The notes under the pieces are model-generated. The model was not told the origin of the DNA and did not search any database. It saw nothing but the letters and a program-made list of their open reading frames with translations. Below are positions 6,698 through 14,348 of a stretch of DNA of 26,471 nt, piece after piece. The stretch covers positions 1 through 26,471 of the forward strand of contig DAEV01000029.1 of the NCBI GenBank assembly GCA_002509495.1, in the 5' to 3' direction. The translations under genes were made by a program, and so were the position numbers. How positions within the stretch are numbered: position 1 is the first letter of the stretch; the number at the start of each line of letters is the position of its first letter. Source of the stretch: Methanolinea sp. UBA473 (GTDB taxonomy: Archaea; Halobacteriota; Methanomicrobia; Methanomicrobiales; Methanospirillaceae).

Positions 6698-7959
6698 AGA
6701 CCGCATACCTGTCTATAACCCCCCATGATCCCCTCATCGCAAGGGATGGTCGGCCCTTTGGTCTTGGCATCCGCATGAAGTCGCTGGACTGGCCTTATCC
6801 TTCGGTTTTAGCCGGGACTCTGCGTACGATGCTCGGCAAAATGAAAGGCGGCAGCTTTGATCAGAAGACTGTTGAAGCGCTGAAACGCATCTCCATCTCC
6901 GGGCCTCTGCCAATGTGGAATGGCAGCCTCTTCCTGCATGCACCGAAGGATATCTTAGTCAAAGAAGAGGGTAACAAGCGACATTCGTATGCAATCCGAC
7001 CGGGAAAGATGAACAATGGTGAAGGATGCGATCTGCCACATCCCAGCCTTCTCCCGGCAATGCTGCCTGACAGTGTTGAAGAGTTCAAACCTGCCAAAAT
7101 CGCTCCGCTCTGGTCATTGGAGAAGATGACAGAATGGCTGACCAGTCCTGACGGTAATTCGTTCGGCACTCCACCGGCACCAAACGAAGTTGAAGGCGGG
7201 GAAACCGGCTTCCTGAATCTGCCAGAAAAAGATCCAAGGATGCATGTCAAGATCGAACCCGGACTGGGAACATCCGAAGAAGGAATGCTTTTCGAGACTA
7301 TCGGGCTGGACTTTTCGGTAAAAGGGCGGAAAGAGGAGTTCCAGATTGCCGCAAAGGTCGAAGCTGATGACGCTTTTAGTGTCCTGTTATCTCAAATTGA
7401 TTCATTCAATAGTATCGGGGGCGAGCGGCGTCTCGCCCATTGGAAGGCATATGAAAGTCAAATTGGGTGGGATTGTCCGGAAAAGATTACGAAAGAGTTA
7501 TCCGGCAAAACGAGAGTCCGAATGATTCTGGCAACGCCGGCTATCTTCGCCGGAGGCTGGCTGCCAGGCTGGCTTCACAGCAAAGGAAATTCAATTGAAG
7601 GAACCCCTCCCGGTGCACCCGAAGGCCTGAATCTCAAACTGGTATCGGCATGCATTGAACGGTGGAAACCAATCTCCGGCTGGAGTCTTGAAAAAGATAA
7701 GGAGGGATTCCGAAAACCCGAGCCCAAAGCAATCCGAAAACCCGGCCCCAAAGCAATTCGAAGGCTCGTGCCGGCAGGTGCGGTTTACTTCTTTGAAGTT
7801 GCCGGTAATGCAGAGATGCTGGCCAAAAAACTCTGGCTCAAACCAGTGAGCGATGACGAACAAGACCGAAACGATGGATTCGGACTGGCAATGTGGGGAA
7901 TCTGGGACAATACGGATGATGGAAAATTGAAGGAACAGAAAAAGGGGACTGGAACATGA
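6694..7959 (+). CDS. cmr3: Type III-B RAMP protein Cmr3
   Basis: Cmr3 is the Cas5-like subunit that, with Cmr2, holds the 5' crRNA handle. The start is the ATG in the ATGA overlap with cmr2, preceded by GGAGGTG at 6683-6689; the frame remains open further upstream, but those extra 38 codons duplicate the cmr2 end and are not used. The product has 421 residues. It begins with MKTAYLSITPHDPLIARDGR and the typical RDGRPFG element, followed by SLDWPYPSVLAGTLRTMLG, and has a conserved C-terminal RRLVPAGAVYFFEV segment. Just before that segment sit two 8-residue units, RKPEPKAI and RKPGPKAI, encoded by a 24-bp tandem duplication. The stop overlaps the cmr4 start by ATGA. Confidence 0.94.
   Translation: MKTAYLSITPHDPLIARDGRPFGLGIRMKSLDWPYPSVLAGTLRTMLGKMKGGSFDQKTVEALKRISISGPLPMWNGSLFLHAPKDILVKEEGNKRHSYAIRPGKMNNGEGCDLPHPSLLPAMLPDSVEEFKPAKIAPLWSLEKMTEWLTSPDGNSFGTPPAPNEVEGGETGFLNLPEKDPRMHVKIEPGLGTSEEGMLFETIGLDFSVKGRKEEFQIAAKVEADDAFSVLLSQIDSFNSIGGERRLAHWKAYESQIGWDCPEKITKELSGKTRVRMILATPAIFAGGWLPGWLHSKGNSIEGTPPGAPEGLNLKLVSACIERWKPISGWSLEKDKEGFRKPEPKAIRKPGPKAIRRLVPAGAVYFFEVAGNAEMLAKKLWLKPVSDDEQDRNDGFGLAMWGIWDNTDDGKLKEQKKGTGT
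7711..7758 (+). repeat. 24-bp tandem duplication inside cmr3
   Basis: Two adjacent 24-bp units (7711-7734 and 7735-7758) differ at only 2 positions and keep the reading frame. They add one extra copy of an eight-residue Lys/Pro-rich unit in front of the conserved RRLVPAG segment of Cmr3. This looks like a recent slippage or duplication event. Confidence 0.85.
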
Positions 7960-8837
7960 CAAATTTCACGAGGATGTACTGGATTCAGGCAATAACGCCG
8001 CTACATGTAGGCGCAGGGAAGGGTGTCGGGTTTATCGACTTGCCAATCATGCGCGAGAAGGTCACGAACTGGCCGCTGGTGCCGGGTTCGGCAGTCAAGG
8101 GTGTGATCAGAGATCATTTTACGCAGAATGCATCTGACGAACAAAAAAAATTGATAGAAATCGCCTTTGGAAAGCTGGTCTCTGATGATACATCCAACGC
8201 CGGTTCTCTGGTTCTTACTGATGCCCATGTCGTCTGCCTGCCGGTGCGCAGCCTTTACGGGACGTTTGCCTATACAACCAGCCATTTGGTTCTGGAGCGA
8301 TTGAAGAGAGACCTTGAAGCAGCGGGGTATAATAATCTTCCACCAGCGCCATCTCCAGAAAATACAGAGGTATTTCACACAACAGACAAGATAGTCTATG
8401 ATAAAAGAATCTTCTTTGAAGATCTCGATTTCATTGCAAAATCAGATGATAATACGAACAAATGGGCTGACACGCTGGCAGGGATTTTATTTTCAACGGA
8501 TACGAAATGGAAGAGTATTTTCAAGGAGCGTTTTGCAATCCTCTCTGATGACTCGTTTAATTTCCTTGCGGAAACGGGGACGGAGATAGCAGCTCGGATC
8601 AGGATTAAACCCGAGAAGAAGATCGTTGACAAGGGTGCGTTATGGTACGAGGAATCTCTTCCTGCTGAAACTATTTTGGCAGGGATAGCCTGGTGCGATA
8701 GGGTGTTTGGCGGGAATGGAATAAATCAAGAGAAAATAATCGAAACTTTTTGCAATAATTCCGGCCTGAACGTGCAGATCGGCGGCAAGGCAACAGTGGG
8801 AAAAGGCCGGGTAAAGTGCCTGTTTACGAAGGGTTGA
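7956..8837 (+). CDS. cmr4: Type III-B backbone RAMP nuclease Cmr4
   Basis: Cmr4 is the Cas7-like subunit that polymerises along the crRNA and cuts bound target RNA at 6-nt intervals. The 293-residue product has the typical start MYWIQAITPLHVGAGKGVG and the loop GFIDLPIMRE, whose Asp28 corresponds to the catalytic Asp of characterised Cmr4 proteins. The RAMP motif WPLVPGSAVKGVIRDHF follows, and the C-terminal glycine-rich segment reads QIGGKATVGKGRVKCLF. Target RNA cleavage should therefore be intact. The gene starts in an ATGA overlap with cmr3, and 4 bases separate it from cmr5. Confidence 0.96.
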   Translation: MTNFTRMYWIQAITPLHVGAGKGVGFIDLPIMREKVTNWPLVPGSAVKGVIRDHFTQNASDEQKKLIEIAFGKLVSDDTSNAGSLVLTDAHVVCLPVRSLYGTFAYTTSHLVLERLKRDLEAAGYNNLPPAPSPENTEVFHTTDKIVYDKRIFFEDLDFIAKSDDNTNKWADTLAGILFSTDTKWKSIFKERFAILSDDSFNFLAETGTEIAARIRIKPEKKIVDKGALWYEESLPAETILAGIAWCDRVFGGNGINQEKIIETFCNNSGLNVQIGGKATVGKGRVKCLFTKG

Positions 8838-8841
8838 GATC

Positions 8842-9192
8842 ATGGTCCAGACAAGGAAGCAGAAAAGAGCGCAAGTAGCGTATGATTGTGTTTCTCAACT
8901 CCTGAAGAAAAGTAATAACGATTACGTCCAACTTGCCAAAAAGTTCCCGGCCCTGGTACATACCTGCGGCCTTGCGCAGGCCGTTGCCTTCGTTCAGGCA
9001 AAGGAGAAAGAGAACGGGAAATCGTATCTCAATCACCTCACCAAAGTGATGGGACAAGACATTGATCTCGGGGAGAAAAGCCGGAACGCCAAGTTATTGG
9101 AATATCAGCACTTCTCCCGTGAAGCAATTGAGTCCGCAACATGGATCAAGCGCTATGCCGAAGCTCTTCTGGAGAAAGAGGAGAAAGATTGA
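8842..9192 (+). CDS. cmr5: Type III-B small subunit Cmr5
   Basis: Cmr5 is the small alpha-helical subunit that stacks along the Cmr4 filament. The product has 116 residues, a usual length for the family, and is predicted to be all-helical. It opens with MVQTRKQKRAQVAYDCVSQL and contains a central KFPALVHTCGLAQAVAFVQA helix pair followed by YLNHLTKVMG, a pattern typical of Cmr5 (the LP-x-x-I-x-x-x-GL-x-QA type of motif). It closes with a Lys/Glu-rich tail. It lies between cmr4 (4 bases) and cmr6 (2 bases), in the canonical operon order. Small size and low sequence conservation leave a little uncertainty, removed in practice by context. Confidence 0.93.
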   Translation: MVQTRKQKRAQVAYDCVSQLLKKSNNDYVQLAKKFPALVHTCGLAQAVAFVQAKEKENGKSYLNHLTKVMGQDIDLGEKSRNAKLLEYQHFSREAIESATWIKRYAEALLEKEEKD

Positions 9193-9194
9193 CC

Positions 9195-10292
9195 ATGCCG
9201 GACGCATGCAGAGAGAAAATCTCGGAACTATGGGAAGTCAACCTGCTTGGGGCCAGCAACGCGACACTCATCAAAGACAGATATCTGAATGTTGCTGTGA
9301 AAGATGATACGCAATCACATTCAGAGGCACGGACGAGACTTTACAATGCGATGCGGCAAGCGCTGCACCTCTCAACCTATGCCTATAAAAATGCGTTTGA
9401 GCGGAACAAATCATCCATCGGAGAGTCCAAGGCAGGAGGCAATTTCAGGACGATCAACCGGATGGTAATCGGCCTCGGGAATGAGAATGTCCTTGAAACC
9501 GGGCTGACTCTTCATCGTATTTATGGGACACCCATTATCCCCGGAAGCGCCCTGAAAGGACTGGCTTCCCACTATTGCGATCAAGTCTGGGGTGAAAAAG
9601 ATTCTGATTACAAGAAAAATAAGCAACATCACACAGTCATCTTTGGAACTTCAGAAGACTCAGGGCACATCATTTTCCATGATGCATGGATAACTCCTGA
9701 AACCATGGCAAACTCGCTCCATGATGATGTAATGACACCCCATCATAGTGATTACTATTCATCGAATAATGATATCCCTCCTACAGATTTCGATAAACCC
9801 ATCCCTGTTACATTTCTCTCAATCGTTGGAGATTTCCATATCATGGTTTCCTGTGATGTTTCCGGGGAACAAGGACAAGCGTGGGCTGATCGTGTATTTG
9901 AACTGCTCTCCGAAGCACTGAAAGAATGGGGGATCGGTGGAAAGACCAGCTCCGGATACGGCAGGATGGAAAGAGAGCAAGAGATGACCACTGCGGGAAT
10001 TGCTCCTGCCAGGCCAAGGGCCGCTCAGAGACCCAGAGAACCACGACACAGGAAAGGTGAGATCATCGATGTCACGCGGGTTGAAGATCCAAAAGGCAGG
10101 AATCGTCTCTATTTCGTAGATGAGGATGGATTCGGCGGAACAGTGAGATCAGAAGAACTCTCTCGCGTAAAGATTGGGCAATCCACCCGATTGAAAATTA
10201 CCGGCGTCCAGCCTCCTGAAGGGTATGCATTCGCTGTTCTTGATTCAATCCCTCCTTCCCAGGTAAAGAGGCAAGGTGATCAGAGACGATGA
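9195..10292 (+). CDS. cmr6: Type III-B RAMP protein Cmr6 with extra C-terminal domain
   Basis: Cmr6 is the Cas7-like subunit next to Cmr1 at the 3' end of the Cmr filament. The start is the ATG at 9195, two bases after the cmr5 stop; the open frame runs 18 codons further back, but those lie inside cmr5. In the 365-residue product the RAMP core spans about 1-258, with RIYGTPIIPGSALKGLASHY (109-127) and the terminal Gly-rich loop WGIGGKTSSGYGRM (245-258). After a basic Pro/Arg linker (about 268-287) comes a further segment of about 65 residues (288-353) with alternating strands, GEIIDVTRVEDPKGRNRLYF and STRLKITGVQPPEGYAFAVL, that looks like a small OB-type beta barrel. Its role is unknown; nucleic acid contact is a guess. 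The stop overlaps the next gene by ATGA. Confidence 0.94.
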   Translation: MPDACREKISELWEVNLLGASNATLIKDRYLNVAVKDDTQSHSEARTRLYNAMRQALHLSTYAYKNAFERNKSSIGESKAGGNFRTINRMVIGLGNENVLETGLTLHRIYGTPIIPGSALKGLASHYCDQVWGEKDSDYKKNKQHHTVIFGTSEDSGHIIFHDAWITPETMANSLHDDVMTPHHSDYYSSNNDIPPTDFDKPIPVTFLSIVGDFHIMVSCDVSGEQGQAWADRVFELLSEALKEWGIGGKTSSGYGRMEREQEMTTAGIAPARPRAAQRPREPRHRKGEIIDVTRVEDPKGRNRLYFVDEDGFGGTVRSEELSRVKIGQSTRLKITGVQPPEGYAFAVLDSIPPSQVKRQGDQRR

Positions 10293-11527
10293 AAAATATG
10301 ATCTGTCTCATCAGTGACCAGCACGTGCCAAACCTTCTCACAGTGCACGCGGTTAAGCCGGATTTTCTTATCCTGATCGAGACAAAGGGTATGAAGAAGA
10401 AAAATGCTGCTGAAAATTTACTGAAGGCGCTAGAAATTGGAGGTTTGACTCATTTTCAGGCAGAGGACCGACACAGGATACTGTCTCTGGATGATGAGAA
10501 TTCAATTCCTGCTGCCATCGAGGTATTTCAGAATGTCACCTCACAGTATCCTGATGCTCAGTGGATTGTTAACATCACTGGCGGTACAAAACCGATGAGC
10601 ATCGCTGCCTTTGACTTTTTCAGGAGTCGGAAAGATGCCGTAATTTATTATGTTCCGCTGAATAACCGGGAAGCCTTGAATTTTTCCGGTGGAAGTCCAC
10701 GGAAATTAAATCACAAAGTAACGGCCAAAGAATTTCTAGCGGGATACGGTTTCTCGTTCAATGAAGGATCTGAAATAACAGAAGGAATGGTGAGTGAGCA
10801 GTGGTATGATTCATCAGTATACCTCGTATCGAATTACCATAATCAAAAAATAAAGGATTTCCTAAAAAATATTTCAACGCTTTCAAGAAAAGATAATAGA
10901 AACGGGCGAAAAAATGGTTTGGATATTCAAGCTGCCGACAAATTGAAATTAGAGGACCGAGGCTTTCTTGAACACCATCTTGAAATCTTCCCTTCATTGA
11001 AATCAAACGGGAATTTGATATCCGGAAAATTATCAGCTCCTGAGGTCTGTTTCCTGACAGGAGGATGGCTTGAAGTCTTCGTTTGGATTCTGCTTTCCCG
11101 ACATTTGGATACGCTTGGGATCTGGGACGTTCGTTTGGGTCTCCATATCAGTAAACCGATTCAGAACGAATTGGATGTCACATTCATGCAGAATCAATCT
11201 CTTTGTTTTATAGAATGCAAGACCGGCGAACAGAAACAAGATAAAAAAGGTATTGAGACACTCTATAAAGTCGAAGCTATCAAGAAGCAATTTCGCGCTT
11301 TGAAAGTGAATACTTGGCTTGCAACTACTTCTGAAAATGTGATTGATGTAAATACGGGTAAAATTAATGAAGGCTTGGCGAGTCGGGCCGCCCTTTATAA
11401 TTATCACATTATTACCGGTGAGCAGCTTCAAAGAATCGCAAAGAAGCAGCTTGAAGATCCAAGCAGTTCTGAGCTGATAGAACTGATTGTCAGCGAATTC
11501 AAGCTTAATCGGGGGAATGGCAGCTGA
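10289..11527 (+). CDS. card1: Card1/Can2-type CARF nuclease (DUF1887 family)
   Basis: This protein is very likely a cyclic-oligoadenylate-activated nuclease. The N-terminal half (about 1-150) is a CARF-like Rossmann domain with the motif VNITGGTKPMSIAA (94-107), characteristic of the DUF1887/Card1 group. The C-terminal half is a restriction-enzyme-like domain with PD-(D/E)xK residues Glu262 (GGWLEVFVW), Asp296 (NELDVTF) and Glu309-x-Lys311 (FIECKTG). Known Card1/Can2 proteins bind cA4 and nick or cut DNA and ssRNA. At 412 residues it is slightly longer than those characterised. It is translationally coupled to cmr6 through ATGA, so it should be made with the Cas10 that activates it. No HEPN RxxxxH motif is evident, which argues against Csx1/Csm6. 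Confidence 0.88.
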   Translation: MKNMICLISDQHVPNLLTVHAVKPDFLILIETKGMKKKNAAENLLKALEIGGLTHFQAEDRHRILSLDDENSIPAAIEVFQNVTSQYPDAQWIVNITGGTKPMSIAAFDFFRSRKDAVIYYVPLNNREALNFSGGSPRKLNHKVTAKEFLAGYGFSFNEGSEITEGMVSEQWYDSSVYLVSNYHNQKIKDFLKNISTLSRKDNRNGRKNGLDIQAADKLKLEDRGFLEHHLEIFPSLKSNGNLISGKLSAPEVCFLTGGWLEVFVWILLSRHLDTLGIWDVRLGLHISKPIQNELDVTFMQNQSLCFIECKTGEQKQDKKGIETLYKVEAIKKQFRALKVNTWLATTSENVIDVNTGKINEGLASRAALYNYHIITGEQLQRIAKKQLEDPSSSELIELIVSEFKLNRGNGS

Positions 11528-11805
11528 CCGCGCCATTTGTCATTTATTCCATCGGCGTCTCCCAGCCTATAACGCCATCCGAGCCCTTGCCGCCTCTGCC
11601 AGAAATTCCCCGAGGCTCTCTTGTGGTGGTAGAGGGACGTGCACCCATCTGGCGCTACGGAATGGCTTTGCACCGACTGCATGGCTCACCTGCCGGAGCG
11701 ATTGCTTTCTATGATCCTAAGCTCGGAGCGGTCGTTGTGGCCACCCATACTCCTTCATGGTCCATAGGGCAGGTTGTGGAGATGACAATTCCCAATCCGG
11801 AATAG
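11524..11805 (+). CDS. csx3: Csx3/Crn3-type ring nuclease, CTG start likely
   Basis: The frame encodes a Csx3-like protein: RGSLVVVEGRAPIW followed by YGMALHRLHGSPAGAIAFYD, then PKLGAVVVATHTPSWSIGQV. Csx3 (Crn3) of Archaeoglobus cleaves cyclic tetra-adenylate as a tetramer, using residues around its YDPRLG and His-rich segments; here the motif is YDPKLG, with Lys for Arg. The frame opens after a TAA at 11506 and has no ATG or GTG. TTG at 11587 would cut off the first strand (LTAPFVIYSIGVSQPITPSE). CTG at 11524 forms a CTGA overlap with the card1 stop, matching the ATGA overlaps of this operon, and GGGGG lies 8 bases upstream, giving 93 residues. An indel that destroyed a nearby ATG (11517, other frame) is the alternative. 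Likely role: switching off Card1. Confidence 0.8.
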   Translation: MTAPFVIYSIGVSQPITPSEPLPPLPEIPRGSLVVVEGRAPIWRYGMALHRLHGSPAGAIAFYDPKLGAVVVATHTPSWSIGQVVEMTIPNPE

Positions 11806-11829
11806 ACCAAAATTCAAAAGCGGCGTTAC

Positions 11830-11835
11830 TTTTAA
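11830..11835 (+). promoter_or_regulatory. Possible TATA box for the type I-B operon
   Basis: TTTTAA lies about 38 bases before the cas8b ATG, in the only real gap (64 bp) between the Cmr block and the I-B block. Transcription would start near 11858, leaving a short leader. Read-through from the cmr operon is equally possible. Confidence 0.3.
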
Positions 11836-11850
11836 CGTTTCCCAAATCAA

Positions 11851-11871
11851 TGTCGCTATTAGTGTCGCTAT
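11851..11871 (+). repeat. 9-bp direct repeat across the cas8b start
   Basis: TGTCGCTAT occurs at 11851-11859 and again at 11863-11871, the second copy running into the cas8b ATG. An ATG at 11850 opens a seven-codon frame (MSLLVSL) whose TGA overlaps the cas8b start as ATGA. No ribosome site is seen for cas8b, so coupling to this mini-frame is conceivable. Confidence 0.4.
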
Positions 11872-13300
11872 GAACTTTTCAGGCAGCCCGATTGAAATCC
11901 AGCAAGAGGTCGCTGATATCCAGCAGAACTCCCGATTAACCGGGGATCCCTTTGTCGACGCCGGCATCACTGCGATTGAACTTGTTACCGGAAAACTCTG
12001 GTGCGAAATAACAGAACCTGAGTTCAAAAAAGCTGCAAACGATCTTGTTACGCTCTACCTCACACCTGCATGGTCAAAAGATCTTATCTCAATTTTCCCA
12101 AACAGTACGTATATCCAGACTGCCCGGAATTACAATAAAAAAGAAAAATCGTGCGAATTTCTCTTTGACCTGATCGAGGGGCTCGGAATTTCGCAAAAAC
12201 ATTCCAATAATTGTATTTTTTGTGGCGCGAAGGCGTTTAATCGAAAAGATAATTCAGCATTTGTAAAAACCCAAATCCCTCTTGTCGGATCATCCAGTTT
12301 TACCAATTTTTTCCCGTCGTTCCAGAATGGCATCAGTATCTGTGCCCGGTGTGCACTTGCCTTCCAGTTTGCCCCACTCGTGTCGTACAGAGCCGGGGGA
12401 AAACCCTGCGTCATATCATGCAACAATCCCGAGATACTCAAAGAACTGGGAAGAGAGGCACTTCATTACATAAATGAACAGAGAGTGCTCGGGGTGTATC
12501 AGTCCAAAGAAATTTCCGGAATATACGATGAGAAATTCCGATCTCCGCAGAATGCCCTGTTCCATCTCGCTTACAAAATCACGAGGAGCTACCGGAACAA
12601 AGGAATTGCCGGTGAGAATGAGGAGATCACCATCTATCATGTTGATAATTATAACCAGAATCCGAAAGGTGTTTCAATTTATAACCTCCCGAACTCCGTT
12701 TTCCGTTTTGTTGCACTGGTCATGAGCAGTCCGGAGTACCGGGAATCTTGGTTCAGATTACTGGCACGGCATTATACGAAATTTAAAAAAGAATCTGATG
12801 ATCTTCCTTTCTGGAAGGCATCGTTAAACCTGATTCATAACCAGCTGCTGAATAACCAGAGCATCCTCTGGGCTTTCAGGGATGATGAAACCAGAACACT
12901 GACAATTCCATTCGTTGTTATTGAACGATATATGGGACTGGTGAGAGGTATGAACAAGCAAAGGATTGAAAAGATCAAAAATCTGGCGGACAGAATAGCG
13001 GAATGCATTGAAAAAAGCGGGGATAAAAAGCGGGTTATGGCTCTGCAATCTGCAAAAGACCTTGTTTCATTCAGGAACCAACTGCGATTGATTCTCCGGG
13101 ACTGGCAAAAACAGGGACAAAGTGGCCCTTTAACCTCATTTGATGATTACATCGAGGTCGTAATACCGGGAGACTATACCGGGTGGACGGAAGTCCGTGA
13201 TCTCATTGTGATTCGACTGTATGAAAAACTCCATCACATGCTCGCTAGAGAATCGGCAAGTGATGAACAGGATGAAACGAAAGAAGGTGATGATACATGA
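11870..13300 (+). CDS. cas8b: Type I-B Cascade large subunit Cas8b (Cst1-like)
   Basis: This is the probable large subunit of a Tneap-type I-B Cascade, which recognises the PAM and recruits Cas3. The 476-residue protein has the family opening with LTGDPFVDAGITAIELVTGK (23-42) and a pair of CxxC motifs, Cys115/118 (NCIFCGAKAF) and Cys158/161 (SICARCALAF), expected to bind zinc. The rest is mostly helical without catalytic motifs. The C-terminus is acidic. It is followed by cas7, cas5 and cas3 in the order cst1-cst2-cas5t-cas3, which supports the assignment more than sequence alone, since Cas8 proteins diverge quickly. Its stop overlaps cas7 by ATGA. Base composition is AT-richer than that of cas1/cas4 to the left. 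Confidence 0.88.
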   Translation: MNFSGSPIEIQQEVADIQQNSRLTGDPFVDAGITAIELVTGKLWCEITEPEFKKAANDLVTLYLTPAWSKDLISIFPNSTYIQTARNYNKKEKSCEFLFDLIEGLGISQKHSNNCIFCGAKAFNRKDNSAFVKTQIPLVGSSSFTNFFPSFQNGISICARCALAFQFAPLVSYRAGGKPCVISCNNPEILKELGREALHYINEQRVLGVYQSKEISGIYDEKFRSPQNALFHLAYKITRSYRNKGIAGENEEITIYHVDNYNQNPKGVSIYNLPNSVFRFVALVMSSPEYRESWFRLLARHYTKFKKESDDLPFWKASLNLIHNQLLNNQSILWAFRDDETRTLTIPFVVIERYMGLVRGMNKQRIEKIKNLADRIAECIEKSGDKKRVMALQSAKDLVSFRNQLRLILRDWQKQGQSGPLTSFDDYIEVVIPGDYTGWTEVRDLIVIRLYEKLHHMLARESASDEQDETKEGDDT

Positions 13301-14346
13301 AAACAATTATTGGTGCATACCTTATCGATACCCCCTTCTCGGCGCTTAACAACAGCGGGATCGATCCGAGGGCAGCAAATGAAAACGAAATTGCGACAAA
13401 GACCATAAAATCCCCGGAAGGCATTCGCCCTTACGTATCCGGCCAGGCATTACGGTACTGGTGGAGAAATGTATTGAAAACCAAGTATGGATGGAAGTGC
13501 TCACCGGTAACAAAACTTGACAAGAACCAGGCAGTGACTGACGCAGACCCTGTCGAATATAACGATGATGACATTTTCGGATATATGAGTGCCCGGAAAA
13601 TTGAGACCGGCGAGGTAGATAAAAAGGGAAAACCGAAAATGCAGGACGTCACCGTTACGCGGGTTTCCCCGCTCAAATGCTCTCCTTTAATCGGCCTCCC
13701 GCTTCCTCCGAGATCGGACTTCGGGGTTATGAACCGTCACGAAGAGGGCGATCCGGTTTTATACACTCACCAGTTTTACAGCAATATCCTGAAAGGCATT
13801 TTTGCTCTTGATCTGGACACTGCCGGCAGGTTTACCATTCATGATAAAGCTGGCTCAATGAATTTATCGCCGACGCTCAAGCAAAAATATGAAAAAATGG
13901 GCTTAAAATCAAAGAATGATGAAAATACCTATAACCTGCTGCCTGATGATAAGAAAAAACGAATTGCCGATACAATATCTGCGTTGAAATATCTTAACGG
14001 CGGAGCCATGCAGACGCTCCATCATACCGATGTAACGCCAAAAGTGATTATTCTTGCAGTTCTGAACGGAGGCAACAATATCTTCATGGACATTTTTCCT
14101 CATCGGAACTATGAAGAAGGACTCATCAATCTTGATGCACTTGCTGAAGTGCTCAACGATTACAAGGGTGATTTCTTGTCCAAAGTTTATATTGGCAAGA
14201 TGGCCGGATTCGGCACGGACAAAGACCGTGAACTCGATTCGTTCCAGGCACCGAACGGGGTTACCCTCATTAAAACAACACCCGTACAGGCCATTGATGG
14301 CTTTGTGAAGGAAATATCAGGTAATGAGAAACTCTTTGGTGCGTAA
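13297..14346 (+). CDS. cas7: Type I-B Cascade backbone Cas7 (Cst2/DevR family)
   Basis: Cas7 forms the helical backbone that coats the crRNA spacer in Cascade. The 349-residue product shows DevR/Cst2 features: an N-terminal strand IIGAYLIDTPFSALNNSGID, the RAMP motif RPYVSGQALRYWWRNVL, then TRVSPLKCSPLIGLPLPPRS (about 122-141), HQFYSNILKGIFALDL, and a late ALKYLNGGAMQTLHHTDVTP segment. A lysine-rich loop near residues 106-115 (EVDKKGKPKM) may be a surface insertion. It starts inside the cas8b stop (ATGA) and ends 2 bases before cas5, so all these subunits are likely made from one message. Confidence 0.93.
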   Translation: MKTIIGAYLIDTPFSALNNSGIDPRAANENEIATKTIKSPEGIRPYVSGQALRYWWRNVLKTKYGWKCSPVTKLDKNQAVTDADPVEYNDDDIFGYMSARKIETGEVDKKGKPKMQDVTVTRVSPLKCSPLIGLPLPPRSDFGVMNRHEEGDPVLYTHQFYSNILKGIFALDLDTAGRFTIHDKAGSMNLSPTLKQKYEKMGLKSKNDENTYNLLPDDKKKRIADTISALKYLNGGAMQTLHHTDVTPKVIILAVLNGGNNIFMDIFPHRNYEEGLINLDALAEVLNDYKGDFLSKVYIGKMAGFGTDKDRELDSFQAPNGVTLIKTTPVQAIDGFVKEISGNEKLFGA

Positions 14347-14348
14347 GT

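Noticed and set aside
9141..9194. Upstream extension of cmr6
   Set aside because: These codons lie inside cmr5; the ATG at 9195 two bases after the cmr5 stop gives a normal Cmr6 N-terminus.
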